From: Anaerolineaceae bacterium
GTDB lineage: Bacteria > Chloroflexota > Anaerolineae > Aggregatilineales > Phototrophicaceae
Assembly (NCBI GenBank): GCA_002702065.1
Contig: NZXX01000009.1
Location: 496,001 to 560,000 of the forward strand
DNA length: 64,000 bases
Direction of reading: 5' to 3'
A model generated the notes under the pieces. The model was not told the origin of the DNA and did no database searches. It was given only the letters and a program-made list of their open reading frames with translations. How positions within the stretch are numbered: the first letter of the stretch is position 1; the number at the start of each line of letters is the position of its first letter. Positions 24,607-33,021 of the stretch are shown piece by piece. Position numbers and translations under genes: made by a program.

Positions 24607-25113
24607 TCAGACCGGGCTGGGGATCTGAAAGTAGATTTTGAGAAACAGATTACCCAGGCGGATTTCATCGCCATCGTACAACGCGCAGAGTTCATGCGGT
24701 GGCAGGCGTCGTCCATTGACAAATGTGCCGTTGGTGCTGCCCAAATCCGCAATCACAAGCTGCTGGTCCTGCCGCCGGATGGTTGCATGGCGACACGACA
24801 CCCCTTTTTCGAAGGCGCGGTAGACGGTCAGATCAATATCCGGGCGGCGCGGATTTTTGTTGTTCACGCGCCCCAGCACCTTCGGTTCGCCAGGCGCAAA
24901 ACGAATCGGTGATGGCGCATCGGCAACACGGATGATGACGGATGTATCATTAACCAGATAGCGGGTGTCCAACGGCCCGGTTGGATACCCTGTTTCTTCC
25001 GCGCTGACCTGGCGCGTGTGCGAGAACAGTGTGTCAAAGATGCCTGCACCGCATTGGTCGCATATCAGCACACCAACACGATTTTCATGGCTACAATTAG
25101 GACAAACATTCAT
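24607..25113 (-). CDS. Zinc-ribbon plus FHA domain protein (copy 1)
   Basis: A 168-residue cytoplasmic protein. ATG 25113 has GGAGG upstream. Residues 1-26 form a short zinc ribbon (MNVCPNCSHENRVGVLICDQ plus CG), and residues 75-165 a forkhead-associated domain with its phosphothreonine-binding marks: LGR, VSCRHATI and LGSTNGTFVNG. FHA domains read Ser/Thr kinase products. No such kinase is in this window. A second protein of the same design lies at 44449-44985. Confidence 0.9.
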   Translation of the reverse strand: MNVCPNCSHENRVGVLICDQCGAGIFDTLFSHTRQVSAEETGYPTGPLDTRYLVNDTSVIIRVADAPSPIRFAPGEPKVLGRVNNKNPRRPDIDLTVYRAFEKGVSCRHATIRRQDQQLVIADLGSTNGTFVNGRRLPPHELCALYDGDEIRLGNLFLKIYFQIPSPV

Positions 25114-25342
25114 GTCCGACAACCTCCAACCCCTCCAAATTGTAACATATCGTAATTATAATCCGCGCTGTTACTCATCTTAGATAATAATATCTGAATA
25201 ACATGTGAATATTAGATCTCATTCGATGCAGGGGCTGTGCATATTTGTGATTGGGAAAGGTGCAGCAAAGTGATAATTTCGCGCGCGGCCCGACCTATGC
25301 TAAACTCTGTCCTGTAATGATCGCTCTGAGATTATTTCTTCT

Positions 25343-25912
25343 ATGTCCGATCACACCACCTATGACGAAGCCGACTTGATGCGGCGCATTCACGCCCGTG
25401 ATGAACAGGCGCTTTCCGAGCTGTATCAGTTTTATGGCAGTCGGGTTTATGGGTTGGCGCTGCGCATTATCCGCAACAACACCCTGGCCGAGGAAGTCAC
25501 CCAGGACACCTTTCTGAAGGTCTGGAAGCAGGCCTATCGATGGGACGATGAGCGCGGCAGCGTCATCACCTGGATGCTAACGATCACGCGTTACACCGCC
25601 ATTGACCGCCTGCGCCGCGAAAAGCGACAATCACCCTGGGTGTCGATTGGACTGGACGATGTCCTCCACATTATGGGGCAAGCGGGCTACGTGGATGACC
25701 CCGCCTGGCAGGACAGCCGACTTGTTCGCGGCCTGATCCAGCAGTTGTCCGTCGATCAGCAGGAAGTCATCGAATTGTCTTTTTTTAAGGCCATGTCGCA
25801 TCAGGAAATGGCCGATCATCTGCAACTGCCTCTGGGCACCGTCAAAAGCCGGGTACGGCGAGCGCTGCAAAATCTGCGGGCGTTATGGCAGAATTCGAGA
25901 GACATCTCATGA
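25343..25912 (+). CDS. ECF-type RNA polymerase sigma factor
   Basis: A 189-residue group 4 sigma factor. Region 2 runs ALSELYQFYGSRVYGLALRI, LAEEVTQDTFLKVWKQA and WMLTITRYTAIDRLRREK; region 4 runs LSVDQQEVIELSFFKAMSHQ and LPLGTVKSRVRRALQNLR. There is no C-terminal extension. ECF factors switch on stress or envelope regulons and are held by a cognate anti-sigma factor, encoded just downstream. Its stop codon overlaps the start of a 37-codon candidate gene, and that gene overlaps the anti-sigma start. Confidence 0.93.
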   Translation: MSDHTTYDEADLMRRIHARDEQALSELYQFYGSRVYGLALRIIRNNTLAEEVTQDTFLKVWKQAYRWDDERGSVITWMLTITRYTAIDRLRREKRQSPWVSIGLDDVLHIMGQAGYVDDPAWQDSRLVRGLIQQLSVDQQEVIELSFFKAMSHQEMADHLQLPLGTVKSRVRRALQNLRALWQNSRDIS

Positions 25913-26022
25913 CGCCATATGAATGTTTTGTAAAATTTCAGTGGATGATCCAATCTGGAACACCGGAATTTGACGAAAGAGTCTGTATCAGCAGCAATAT
26001 CGGATTAAATGGTCATGAGTGA
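25909..26022 (+). CDS. Candidate 37-residue mini-gene bridging sigma and anti-sigma genes
   Basis: An ATG overlaps the sigma factor stop in an ATGA junction and opens a 37-codon frame (MTPYECFVKFQWMIQSGTPE then FDERVCISSNIGLNGHE). The frame closes with TGA inside the first codons of the anti-sigma gene (ATGAGTGA at 26015-26022). Both overlaps are typical of translational coupling. The peptide has two cysteines and no membrane helix. It may be only a ribosome-transit leader, or a real small protein acting on the pair. Nothing else explains this 100-base gap. Confidence is limited by its short length. Confidence 0.4.
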   Translation: MTPYECFVKFQWMIQSGTPEFDERVCISSNIGLNGHE

Positions 26023-26839
26023 ACAAAAGCCAAACCGCTCTGCTCCGCAAGCTGATTGCGATCAGCTGCGAGAGCTTATTCCGGCTTATGTGATGGGGGG
26101 CATTGACCCCAGCGAAAAAGCCCGCATCAGCGCCCTGCTGGAGGACTGTCCCTCGGTCGCCGCCGAACTTCAGGACTATATCCAGCTCACAGGCGGTCTG
26201 CTGACAGATACGGACCCGGTCGAACCACCAGCCCACCTGCACGCCAGCCTGATGTCGGCCATTCGCGAAGACACACCGCACACAACGCCTCTGTCGGCAC
26301 ATAAAGAGGATACACAGCCGATCCCGGTTCCACCCCGGCGTTCGACCGCAGCACGGTTGTGGCCTATCTTCGCTGCTGCGGCCACCGTACTGCTGGTTAT
26401 CTCCAATATTTACTGGTTCATGCAGGTTCAGGAACTGGGCGACATTCGTCAGGATGTGGAAGCGCTGCTGCGTGAGGAACGCTTCGTACTGGCGGCGCTG
26501 GGGGCGGGGCAGTCGCAGCGAGTCGAACTAAGTGCGACGGACGAAACCAGCGATATCACCTATGCCACCGTCCTGTGGGATCCACAGATTGACCGTGCTT
26601 TGTTGTATACCAATCAACTGCCGCCCCTCACACCGGACCAGACATACCAGTTGTGGCTGATTGGTGATAACACACCCATCAGCGGCGGCATTTTTCAGGT
26701 AGCGTCGGACGGTCAGGGGGTTCTTGTGTTTGAGCCACCGCAGCCCTTGAACGATTATGATGCGCTGGCAATCTCGACCGAACCCGCAGCTGGCAGCGAG
26801 GCCCCAACCACGTCACCGCTGGCGCTGGGTGAAGTGTGA
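26015..26839 (+). CDS. Membrane anti-sigma factor, RskA-like
   Basis: A 274-residue single-pass protein. The cytoplasmic part (CDQLRELIPAYVMGGIDPSE, KARISALLEDCPSVAAEL) matches the anti-sigma domain of RskA-type factors but lacks a complete His-x3-Cys-x2-Cys zinc motif. A membrane helix (LWPIFAAAATVLLVISNIYW, about 110-130) is followed by an extracellular RskA C-terminal domain (LYTNQLPPLTPDQTYQLWLI, GDNTPISGGIFQVASDGQGV). It would release the ECF sigma factor after proteolysis on an outside signal. ATG 26015 is preferred; ATG 26009 is possible. Confidence 0.85.
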   Translation: MSEQKPNRSAPQADCDQLRELIPAYVMGGIDPSEKARISALLEDCPSVAAELQDYIQLTGGLLTDTDPVEPPAHLHASLMSAIREDTPHTTPLSAHKEDTQPIPVPPRRSTAARLWPIFAAAATVLLVISNIYWFMQVQELGDIRQDVEALLREERFVLAALGAGQSQRVELSATDETSDITYATVLWDPQIDRALLYTNQLPPLTPDQTYQLWLIGDNTPISGGIFQVASDGQGVLVFEPPQPLNDYDALAISTEPAAGSEAPTTSPLALGEV

Positions 26840-26893
26840 GCGACGATTTGACGCTGCGCGAGATAGGGCATGGCAACCCGCGCACAAATCACC

Positions 26894-27421
26894 TCATGAT
26901 TGAAAGTCATCCCTCAGGATACCCATGGCGATACCATCCACATAATGCCCATTCAGCCACAGCTTTTGCCGGAAGCGACCTTCCTCGATGAAGCCGCAGG
27001 CCCGGTAACAGCGGATCGCGCGCTCGTTCTCGCTGTGGGTGTGCAATGAAACGCGGTTCAGGTTATGGTGATCAAAAGCATAGGACAGCAGCAGCCGGAC
27101 CACCTCGCGGCCATAGCCCTTGCCCCAGTAGTCCTTGTTACCGATTTCAATGCCGAGTTCGCAGCTGCGATGGGCCGCCTGAATATGATGCAGGCCACAA
27201 TGCCCGATGTAGCTGCCTTCCACCTCGATGGCAAAGGTAATCGAATGGGGGTCGGGATTGTTCACACTATTATCAAAATGCGCATAAAGCGCTTCAAGGG
27301 ACGTGGGTCTGGGCGCACCACCATCCAGAAAATAGAGTTCAGGGTCGTTTTCCGACTGCCATTGAATGAGCATGTCTTCCCTGCGGGTGGCACGCAGCAG
27401 CACCCTTTCGCCTTTTATCAT
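26894..27421 (-). CDS. GNAT acetyltransferase, RimJ/RimL-like
   Basis: A 175-residue acetyltransferase. ATG 27421 follows CGGAGG. Typical features: GERVLLRATRREDMLIQWQ, ITFAIEVEGSYIGHCGLHHI, the acetyl-CoA loop region ELGIEIGNKDYWGKGYGREV, then NLNRVSLHTHSENERAIRCY and RACGFIEEGRFRQKLWLNGH. Members acetylate ribosomal protein N-termini, aminoglycosides or spermidine. Substrate is open. It is a single gene convergent with the anti-sigma factor gene. Confidence 0.88.
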   Translation of the reverse strand: MIKGERVLLRATRREDMLIQWQSENDPELYFLDGGAPRPTSLEALYAHFDNSVNNPDPHSITFAIEVEGSYIGHCGLHHIQAAHRSCELGIEIGNKDYWGKGYGREVVRLLLSYAFDHHNLNRVSLHTHSENERAIRCYRACGFIEEGRFRQKLWLNGHYVDGIAMGILRDDFQS

Positions 27422-27630
27422 GATTGACCTCCGGGGTTATATGGCGGTTCAGAACCACTAAAAATAAAATACACTGAGGACCATCATATAACATAAAGGT
27501 TCTGAATGGTTGTCAATAGCTCATCCATCGCTAGAAATATACACATCGTCCATCCATATGCGGCAATCCCACAGCCGCAGCTCGAGGCGAAATGGTTAAC
27601 CGCAAGCTTCGCCAACCGGGCCGCCATGTG

Positions 27631-27636
27631 TATAAT
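27631..27636 (+). promoter_or_regulatory. Possible -10 box (TATAAT)
   Basis: Perfect TATAAT about 30 bases before the lipoprotein start at 27666, without a recognisable -35 hexamer. Confidence 0.35.
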
Positions 27637-27665
27637 GGCAGCGGTTTATTCGACATACATCGCAG

Positions 27666-29090
27666 GTGATCTTGAATTCGCGTTTCCTACTGATCCTTTG
27701 TCTGGCGCTGTTGATCGCGGCCTGTGCCCCGCAGCAGCAGGCATTTCAGGCCACTGTAGCACCAACGGACATCGGCGCTGCGGCACCGGTCTACAGCCCA
27801 ACGCCGACCCTCACCGCCACCGCGACCTTAACCGTTACACCGTCGCCCACCGCCACGGTCACGCCGACACCCACGCTGACTCCATCGCTGACGTCAACGC
27901 CATCGCCAACCTTCACACCGACACAGCCCCTGGTTACGTTAACCGCTCCCGCCCGTGAAGGTGCGCCCCGTGCGGTCCTGAACCGACCTGCCGACCTGGC
28001 CCCAACGGCTGGCTGGAGCTGCGGCGATTTCCCGTGTGAGGATGACATCGACGGCTTTATGGCACGTATTCAGGTGCCGCCGGGTTACCAGCTGGACCAC
28101 CTCGGTCAGTTCCCCGGCCAGCCGATGCAGATTGTCTACGGGCCGGATGACCGGTTGTATGCGACCGTGCTGGAAGACGGCGCAACGCGGTCGGGCGCGG
28201 TGTATATGCTGAACGCGGACGGCAGCACAACGCGCTATGCCGGGGACTTTTTCTCGCCGGTGGGGCTGGCGTTTCAGCCGGGGACGGATGTGCTGTACGT
28301 CAGCAGTCGACGGCTACCGGAAAAAGATGGTGCGCTGTGGCGCATCGTGCCGGGGGATGCCCCTGAAATCGTGCTGGATGATCTGCCCTGCTGTTATGGT
28401 CTGATCGACAACCAGCCCAATGGCATCGTCTTTGGGCCGGATGGCTACCTATATCTGGGCATCGGCGGCCTGACCGATCACGGCGAATCGCTGGTCCCGG
28501 CCAGCGCAGCCTACGCCGAGATTCAACCGCTGGAAGCCGCCATCCTGCGCATTCAGCCACATACCGGCGCAGTCGAGGCCTTCGCGCGGGGCCTGCGCAA
28601 CCCATACGACATCACGTTCGATGCGACCGGCCAGTTTTACGCCACCGATCAGGGACTGGTCAGCGGGCAGGGAGACCGGCTGCTGGTTGTGGAAGCGGGC
28701 GCTCATTTTGGCTGGCCGTACTGGCGGACGCGCGGCTGCGAGGGGTGTCCTGTCAAACCAGCCAACCTCGATGTTGTACCGGATGCGGTGTCCTTTTTAC
28801 CCTACAGCATCCCGCGTGGTCTGGTGGCCTACACCGGCACCCAGTTCCCGCAGAACATGTTCAACAACCTGTTTGTGACGCTGTGGAATGGCACAGACGA
28901 TGCCCAGCGCGTCGTGCGGTTTGACCCGCTGGCGCTGGCACGGGCGGATAGCAGCGGCGAGCCGGTTGAGGGGGAGCCGTTTGTTACGGGGTTGATCCGC
29001 CCGGTTGATGTCGCCGTTGCGCCGGACGGATCACTGGTGGTGGCCGACTTTATCTACGGCCATGTCTGGCGGGTGAGTTATACAGGCTAA
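27666..29090 (+). CDS. Lipoprotein with PQQ-type sugar dehydrogenase-like propeller
   Basis: A 474-residue lipoprotein: N-terminal SRFLLILCLALLIAACAPQQ contains a lipobox (LIAAC). A Thr/Pro/Ser linker of about 60 residues follows, then a soluble glucose-dehydrogenase-like propeller (about 110-474): IQVPPGYQLDHLGQFPGQPM, GIVFGPDGYLYLGIGGLTDH, FARGLRNPYDITFDATGQF, YATDQGLVSGQGDRLLVVEA, DVAVAPDGSLVVADFIYGHV. Unlike the 10367-11971 relative it has no cytochrome c domain. Start is GTG 27666 or TTG 27672; no strong ribosome site helps. Substrate and cofactor unknown. Confidence 0.82.
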   Translation: MILNSRFLLILCLALLIAACAPQQQAFQATVAPTDIGAAAPVYSPTPTLTATATLTVTPSPTATVTPTPTLTPSLTSTPSPTFTPTQPLVTLTAPAREGAPRAVLNRPADLAPTAGWSCGDFPCEDDIDGFMARIQVPPGYQLDHLGQFPGQPMQIVYGPDDRLYATVLEDGATRSGAVYMLNADGSTTRYAGDFFSPVGLAFQPGTDVLYVSSRRLPEKDGALWRIVPGDAPEIVLDDLPCCYGLIDNQPNGIVFGPDGYLYLGIGGLTDHGESLVPASAAYAEIQPLEAAILRIQPHTGAVEAFARGLRNPYDITFDATGQFYATDQGLVSGQGDRLLVVEAGAHFGWPYWRTRGCEGCPVKPANLDVVPDAVSFLPYSIPRGLVAYTGTQFPQNMFNNLFVTLWNGTDDAQRVVRFDPLALARADSSGEPVEGEPFVTGLIRPVDVAVAPDGSLVVADFIYGHVWRVSYTG

Positions 29091-29533
29091 TCGCCCAGCG
29101 ACCGGATAATCAACAGCGGGCGGTCTGCATGATGCAGCACCCCGGCGGCGACGCTGCCGTAGAAAATGCGCGCCAGGCCGGTGCGTCCGTGGCTGGCAAT
29201 CGCAATCAGATCGGCATTTTGCGAATCCGCGACTTCAATGATCGCCTGCACGATTGGCCCAAAACGGACTTCGATCTGAACATTGATCCCTTCGCTGCTC
29301 AGCGAACTGCGTCTGTGTTCCAGGTACCGTTTGGCCTCCTCCGTTTCCTGATTAATCAGATCACGGGTAACATCCACCGGCATGCCTTCCAGACCGACCA
29401 CGGATGTCACCGGGTCAACCACACGCAGCAGGACCAATCGAGAGCCAAATTTGAGCGCCAGACTTTCGACATAAGACAAAATTGCTTCGGCACGTAACGA
29501 GCCATCCAGCGGAACAAGTATGGTATCATACAT
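29087..29533 (-). CDS. Universal stress protein (UspA family)
   Basis: A 148-residue Usp domain. ATG 29533 (MYDTILVPLDGSLRAEAILS) has AGGGG upstream. ATP-binding marks are present: strand-1 Asp in VPLDGS, a late G-x2-G-x9-G(S/T) region (IAIASHGRTGLARIFYGSVA, then HHADRPLLIIR). ATP binding in this subclass is known. It overlaps the propeller lipoprotein gene end by four bases (convergent). Confidence 0.92.
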   Translation of the reverse strand: MYDTILVPLDGSLRAEAILSYVESLALKFGSRLVLLRVVDPVTSVVGLEGMPVDVTRDLINQETEEAKRYLEHRRSSLSSEGINVQIEVRFGPIVQAIIEVADSQNADLIAIASHGRTGLARIFYGSVAAGVLHHADRPLLIIRSLGD

Positions 29534-29611
29534 GATTAAACCCCTTATGCACGCCTTGCCGGGTCCTTCATTTTCAGTGTAAGACAAAAAGCCTTTCCCA
29601 GGTACTGACCA

Positions 29612-29935
29612 ATGTCACTGCCAGCATTTGCAACTGTCCCATCAAAGCCCAACCACCGGCGGCATCAGTGGCTGGCGGTGTTGTTTATTGGATGTTTGAT
29701 CGTGCTGCTGGTGAACGGCATCTGGTACATGCGTGACCCACTCATGCACTATTATGGGGATTGGGTGCGCCTGAGTGTGCTGCACGACCAGGGAGCAACG
29801 CTGCACTGTGCGCACATGCGCCCGCCGGGGTTGACTGGCGCGGTGTTTGAGAATGTGCCGTTTGTGCTGCCATATCCCATTTGCTTCAACAGCAGCAATG
29901 AAGTCAGTGCGTGGCTGGCGCTGCAAAGCCATTAA
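29612..29935 (+). CDS. Small single-pass membrane protein
   Basis: A 107-residue unknown protein. A basic N-terminus (SKPNHRRHQW) leads to one membrane helix (LAVLFIGCLIVLLVNGIWYM), leaving about 65 residues outside with two cysteines (TLHCAHMRPPGLTG, LPYPICFNSSNEV) that could form a disulfide. AGGT lies ahead of ATG 29612. It diverges from the Usp gene. No family recognised. Confidence 0.6.
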   Translation: MSLPAFATVPSKPNHRRHQWLAVLFIGCLIVLLVNGIWYMRDPLMHYYGDWVRLSVLHDQGATLHCAHMRPPGLTGAVFENVPFVLPYPICFNSSNEVSAWLALQSH

Positions 29936-29998
29936 GCGGCGCCGCTGTTTAAGCCAGGATAGTCAGGCAGGCATTGACCCGGTATTAAAAATGGCGCT

Positions 29999-32092
29999 TC
30001 ATTCAGCCGCTTCTTCGGCTTCTTCGGTAGCGTCAGGGATAATGACCCCGGTACCCGGCAGCGACACATCGTTATCCGGCGTTTCAAAGCTGAGATGGAC
30101 CGAACGGTCCAGCGCCTGAGACAGTGCGCTGTTCAACGGCTCAAGCTGTTCCAGTACTGCCGCCAGATCGTCCGCTTCGAGCACCACTGTCACCAGCAGC
30201 GCATTAGCCTCATTTTGCAGCCACACATCCTCGACCGTCACCGGGGCAAGGGCAGCGTCGATCACCTGCCGGGCCAGCACGGCGTCGGCGTTGATGTACG
30301 GCTCGATGACCACGTCCAGTTCAACCGGCTGACCCAGCGCGGATTGCAGGGCCCGCTGGGCGGCGATCACCTCGCTGTTGTCGTCGACCCGGCTGGATGC
30401 CCGCCGTACTGTCGCAATGACCTGAAGCGGATCACTGCGGCGCACCTCAAAGTCGATCAGTTCGTCATTATCAAAGACGTTGCGCAGTTCCCGTTCGACA
30501 CCGGCCTCAAAGGTCGAGGGGTTGACATCGCGCAGCAGGAACAAACCCATCAGGCCGACGAACAACACCACCAGCGCCGCCGATGTGTACTGCCGCACGT
30601 GCGATTCCTCGATCATCTGCGGGCGCATCCCCAGCCAGAAAAACACAATCCACGCCGCGACGATAATCGAGATAATGTTCGTCGTAAACAGGAGCGCCGC
30701 GCCACGTGCCAGCGCCGCATCGCCATAAGCGACGCCGAGGGCAATGGTGCAGACCGGGGGCATCAACGCGGCGGCAATCGCCACGCCCGCCAGCGCCGCC
30801 GGAATCTCCTTGCGGGCAGTGGCGTAGGCACCAATGAGGCCGGATGCCAGCGCGATCCCCATATCCAGCACAGTGGGGTTGCCACGCCCGGCCATCTCCG
30901 GCGTGATAATCTTGGTGGGGCTGATGCCACCGACCAGCAGCGCGAGAATAAACGCCAGCACAAACCCCTGCACCACCGTCAGCGCAGACTGCCGCACCAA
31001 CCGGACACGCCCGGTCGTCACGCCAACTGAAAACGCAATCAACGGCGACATCAACGGCGCAACCAGCATCGCCCCGATAATCACGGCGGCGCTGCTTGTC
31101 AGCAGTCCAAACGACGCCAGAATCGCCGAGATAACAATCAGCACGGTGTAATCCAGGCTGGCCGACGACATATTCTGTGCTTGCCGCACCAGATCATCCT
31201 GTTCCACCCGCGTCAGGATAGGCCGCAGCCAGCGCCACAGTCGCAGGTGCAGCGCGTCATCGGCTTCCGGTTCGACCAGCTGGGCCGTCAGCACAACGGG
31301 GCCGGGGGCACGGTTGAGCAGCTCGCGCGAAAAGTCGCCATGTAACCAGCGCTGCATATCGTTGGTGCGCATGTAACCCACCACCAGCAGGTCATGTTCG
31401 GTCACCCGGGACAGAATGCCGCTGCTGGGCACTCGCGCGGTGATGAGTGTCCGCTTGATGCGCTGCGCGCCATGAACGCCATCCAGCGCTTCTTCAATGC
31501 GGCCCCGTCCTTCCCAATAGGCACGCTCGCTGCTCTGCACATACATCGCCTCAACGGGGATATCGTAGCCTTCGCCCAACAGAGCAGCCACCCGCGCCGC
31601 AATGCGCGAATGATCGCTGCCATTGGCGGGCACGACAATACGTTCAAAGTCCTCCCCATTCAGGCCAGCGCGATAAATCAACACGTCACAGGGCGCGGTC
31701 GTGGCGACACTCTCGGCGATTGGGCCCAGTTCAACCTCGCCATGTTTCGGTTTGCTCAGGCCAAGGACGATCAGGTCCGCGTTTTCCTCACGGCCCGCAT
31801 CAAGGATGCCGCGCGCAATATTCGGGGCCGTGCGGGTCTGTAGCTCGACCGGGTGCCCGGCTTCGGTGAAGTCATCACAAATGGGCTCGATTTCTTCGAG
31901 GGTTTCGGATTCCTTTTCGGGGTCACCGAGCGTCACGGTCAGCGCGATCACGCGGCCCTCTTCGGGTTTTGTCATCGCCAGCCCCATGCGCAGCAGGTGA
32001 CGCGCCGTCGCCGGGTTGGCCACCGGCACGATCACGATGTCGGCGTAAGCACTCCCGTTGTTGTTTTCATGATTTTCAGATGACTCGCGCAT
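29999..32092 (-). CDS. Tandem Usp domains fused to DUF389 membrane domain
   Basis: A 697-residue fusion. Two Usp-like domains at about 18-145 (IVIVPVANPATARHLLRMGL, ADLIVLGLSKPKHGEVELGP) and 150-275 (FERIVVPANGSDHSRIAARV, DLLVVGYMRTNDMQRW) are followed by a DUF389 helical domain (315-500) with its signature SSAAVIIGAMLVAPLMSPLI, TARKEIPAALAGVAIAAALM and PPVCTIALG. The last 180 residues are soluble (VDVVIEPYINADAVLARQVI). The start ATG follows CGGAG. DUF389 proteins are poorly characterised multi-pass proteins. The Usp part suggests nucleotide-controlled membrane activity (inference). Confidence 0.85.
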   Translation of the reverse strand: MRESSENHENNNGSAYADIVIVPVANPATARHLLRMGLAMTKPEEGRVIALTVTLGDPEKESETLEEIEPICDDFTEAGHPVELQTRTAPNIARGILDAGREENADLIVLGLSKPKHGEVELGPIAESVATTAPCDVLIYRAGLNGEDFERIVVPANGSDHSRIAARVAALLGEGYDIPVEAMYVQSSERAYWEGRGRIEEALDGVHGAQRIKRTLITARVPSSGILSRVTEHDLLVVGYMRTNDMQRWLHGDFSRELLNRAPGPVVLTAQLVEPEADDALHLRLWRWLRPILTRVEQDDLVRQAQNMSSASLDYTVLIVISAILASFGLLTSSAAVIIGAMLVAPLMSPLIAFSVGVTTGRVRLVRQSALTVVQGFVLAFILALLVGGISPTKIITPEMAGRGNPTVLDMGIALASGLIGAYATARKEIPAALAGVAIAAALMPPVCTIALGVAYGDAALARGAALLFTTNIISIIVAAWIVFFWLGMRPQMIEESHVRQYTSAALVVLFVGLMGLFLLRDVNPSTFEAGVERELRNVFDNDELIDFEVRRSDPLQVIATVRRASSRVDDNSEVIAAQRALQSALGQPVELDVVIEPYINADAVLARQVIDAALAPVTVEDVWLQNEANALLVTVVLEADDLAAVLEQLEPLNSALSQALDRSVHLSFETPDNDVSLPGTGVIIPDATEEAEEAAE

Positions 32093-32317
32093 GGGTTCTC
32101 CGGCACGTCACGCAAAATGCGCCCTCAGCATACAGCGGTGCCGAAGGCGCGTCAAGCAGAATCGTTCGGGCAGCATATCCGGGCGATGGGTCGAACGCCA
32201 TTCGCCTGAAGTCGCCAATCAAAGCGTGCCTGGCCGCCTTAAACCGGCAGACGAAAGTGGAGACTGTTGGCTTACGTAGGTTTTCGAAAAAGATCAAATG
32301 ACGAGTCGACATACGGT

Positions 32318-32341
32318 AGGGGCGATTCGCAAATCGCCCCT
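32318..32341. repeat. Perfect palindrome, REP-like hairpin
   Basis: AGGGGCGATT, 4-base loop, AATCGCCCCT: a perfect 10-bp stem in the 272-base gap between the PPOX and Usp-DUF389 genes. No T run follows on either strand, so it is not a standard terminator. Its TAGGGGCGA/TCGCCCCT shape resembles palindromes dispersed in many bacterial genomes. The remainder of the gap (32093-32317) shows no gene. Confidence 0.6.
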
Positions 32342-32364
32342 GAGAAAACATTCAACATCCTGCT

Positions 32365-32847
32365 TTAGTCGGTAAACAGCCAGCGGGTCGCCGTTTGGAT
32401 AGTTTCCCAGGCGATGACTTTACGCAGGCGCAGTTGCCAGATCGGGGGTCCATGCCGGATATCGTACTTGGCCTGGTAGGCGTCATCAATGCGTGTCAGC
32501 CGGGGATCGTCGGCGTCGGCGATGCGCGTGACTGTGCCTTCCAGCATCACCGCCTGGTCGCTGTCGTCGAGGTGCACCACCACATACGGTTCTTCCATCA
32601 GGTTGCGTGACCAGCGCGTATCCGGGCTGCCGCCAAAATAAACCGTGTTATCCACCCACACACCCCACACCGGTACGACATGTGGCGTACCATCCGGGTT
32701 GGTGGTGGCGATCCAGAAATTGCGGGCGGCGGCCATCCGCTTGTCGACAAAATCCCACGACAGCAGTTTGATGGCGTTGCCGGTTGACCAGTATCCATCG
32801 AGCGGGTGCGGTTGTGACGGTTTCGGAATTTCGACCTGTGCAGACAT
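32365..32847 (-). CDS. Pyridoxamine 5'-phosphate oxidase-like (PPOX) family protein
   Basis: A 160-residue split-barrel flavin/F420-binding-type protein. Text: RMAAARNFWIATTNPDGTPH, VVPVWGVWVDNTVYFGGSPD, RWSRNLMEEPYVVVHLDDSD, AVMLEGTVTRIADADDPRL. This matches pyridoxamine-phosphate-oxidase-related proteins, which may bind FMN or F420. AAGGT immediately precedes the ATG, with AGGAT slightly further up. Substrate unknown. Confidence 0.85.
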   Translation of the reverse strand: MSAQVEIPKPSQPHPLDGYWSTGNAIKLLSWDFVDKRMAAARNFWIATTNPDGTPHVVPVWGVWVDNTVYFGGSPDTRWSRNLMEEPYVVVHLDDSDQAVMLEGTVTRIADADDPRLTRIDDAYQAKYDIRHGPPIWQLRLRKVIAWETIQTATRWLFTD

Positions 32848-33021
32848 ACCTTATCCTCTCTGAGCTATACAATTGTGCGATTCTTGCGTGGTGCAAATGT
32901 TCACTCTATGGCACAGACCCTGACACGTACCGTCAGGTATTGCATAGATTATTTTGCAGGCCGAGGCTTCATGCAACGAGGTGGTAGCCGTAAAACCGGG
33001 TTATCCGGTACTATTCTGCCT

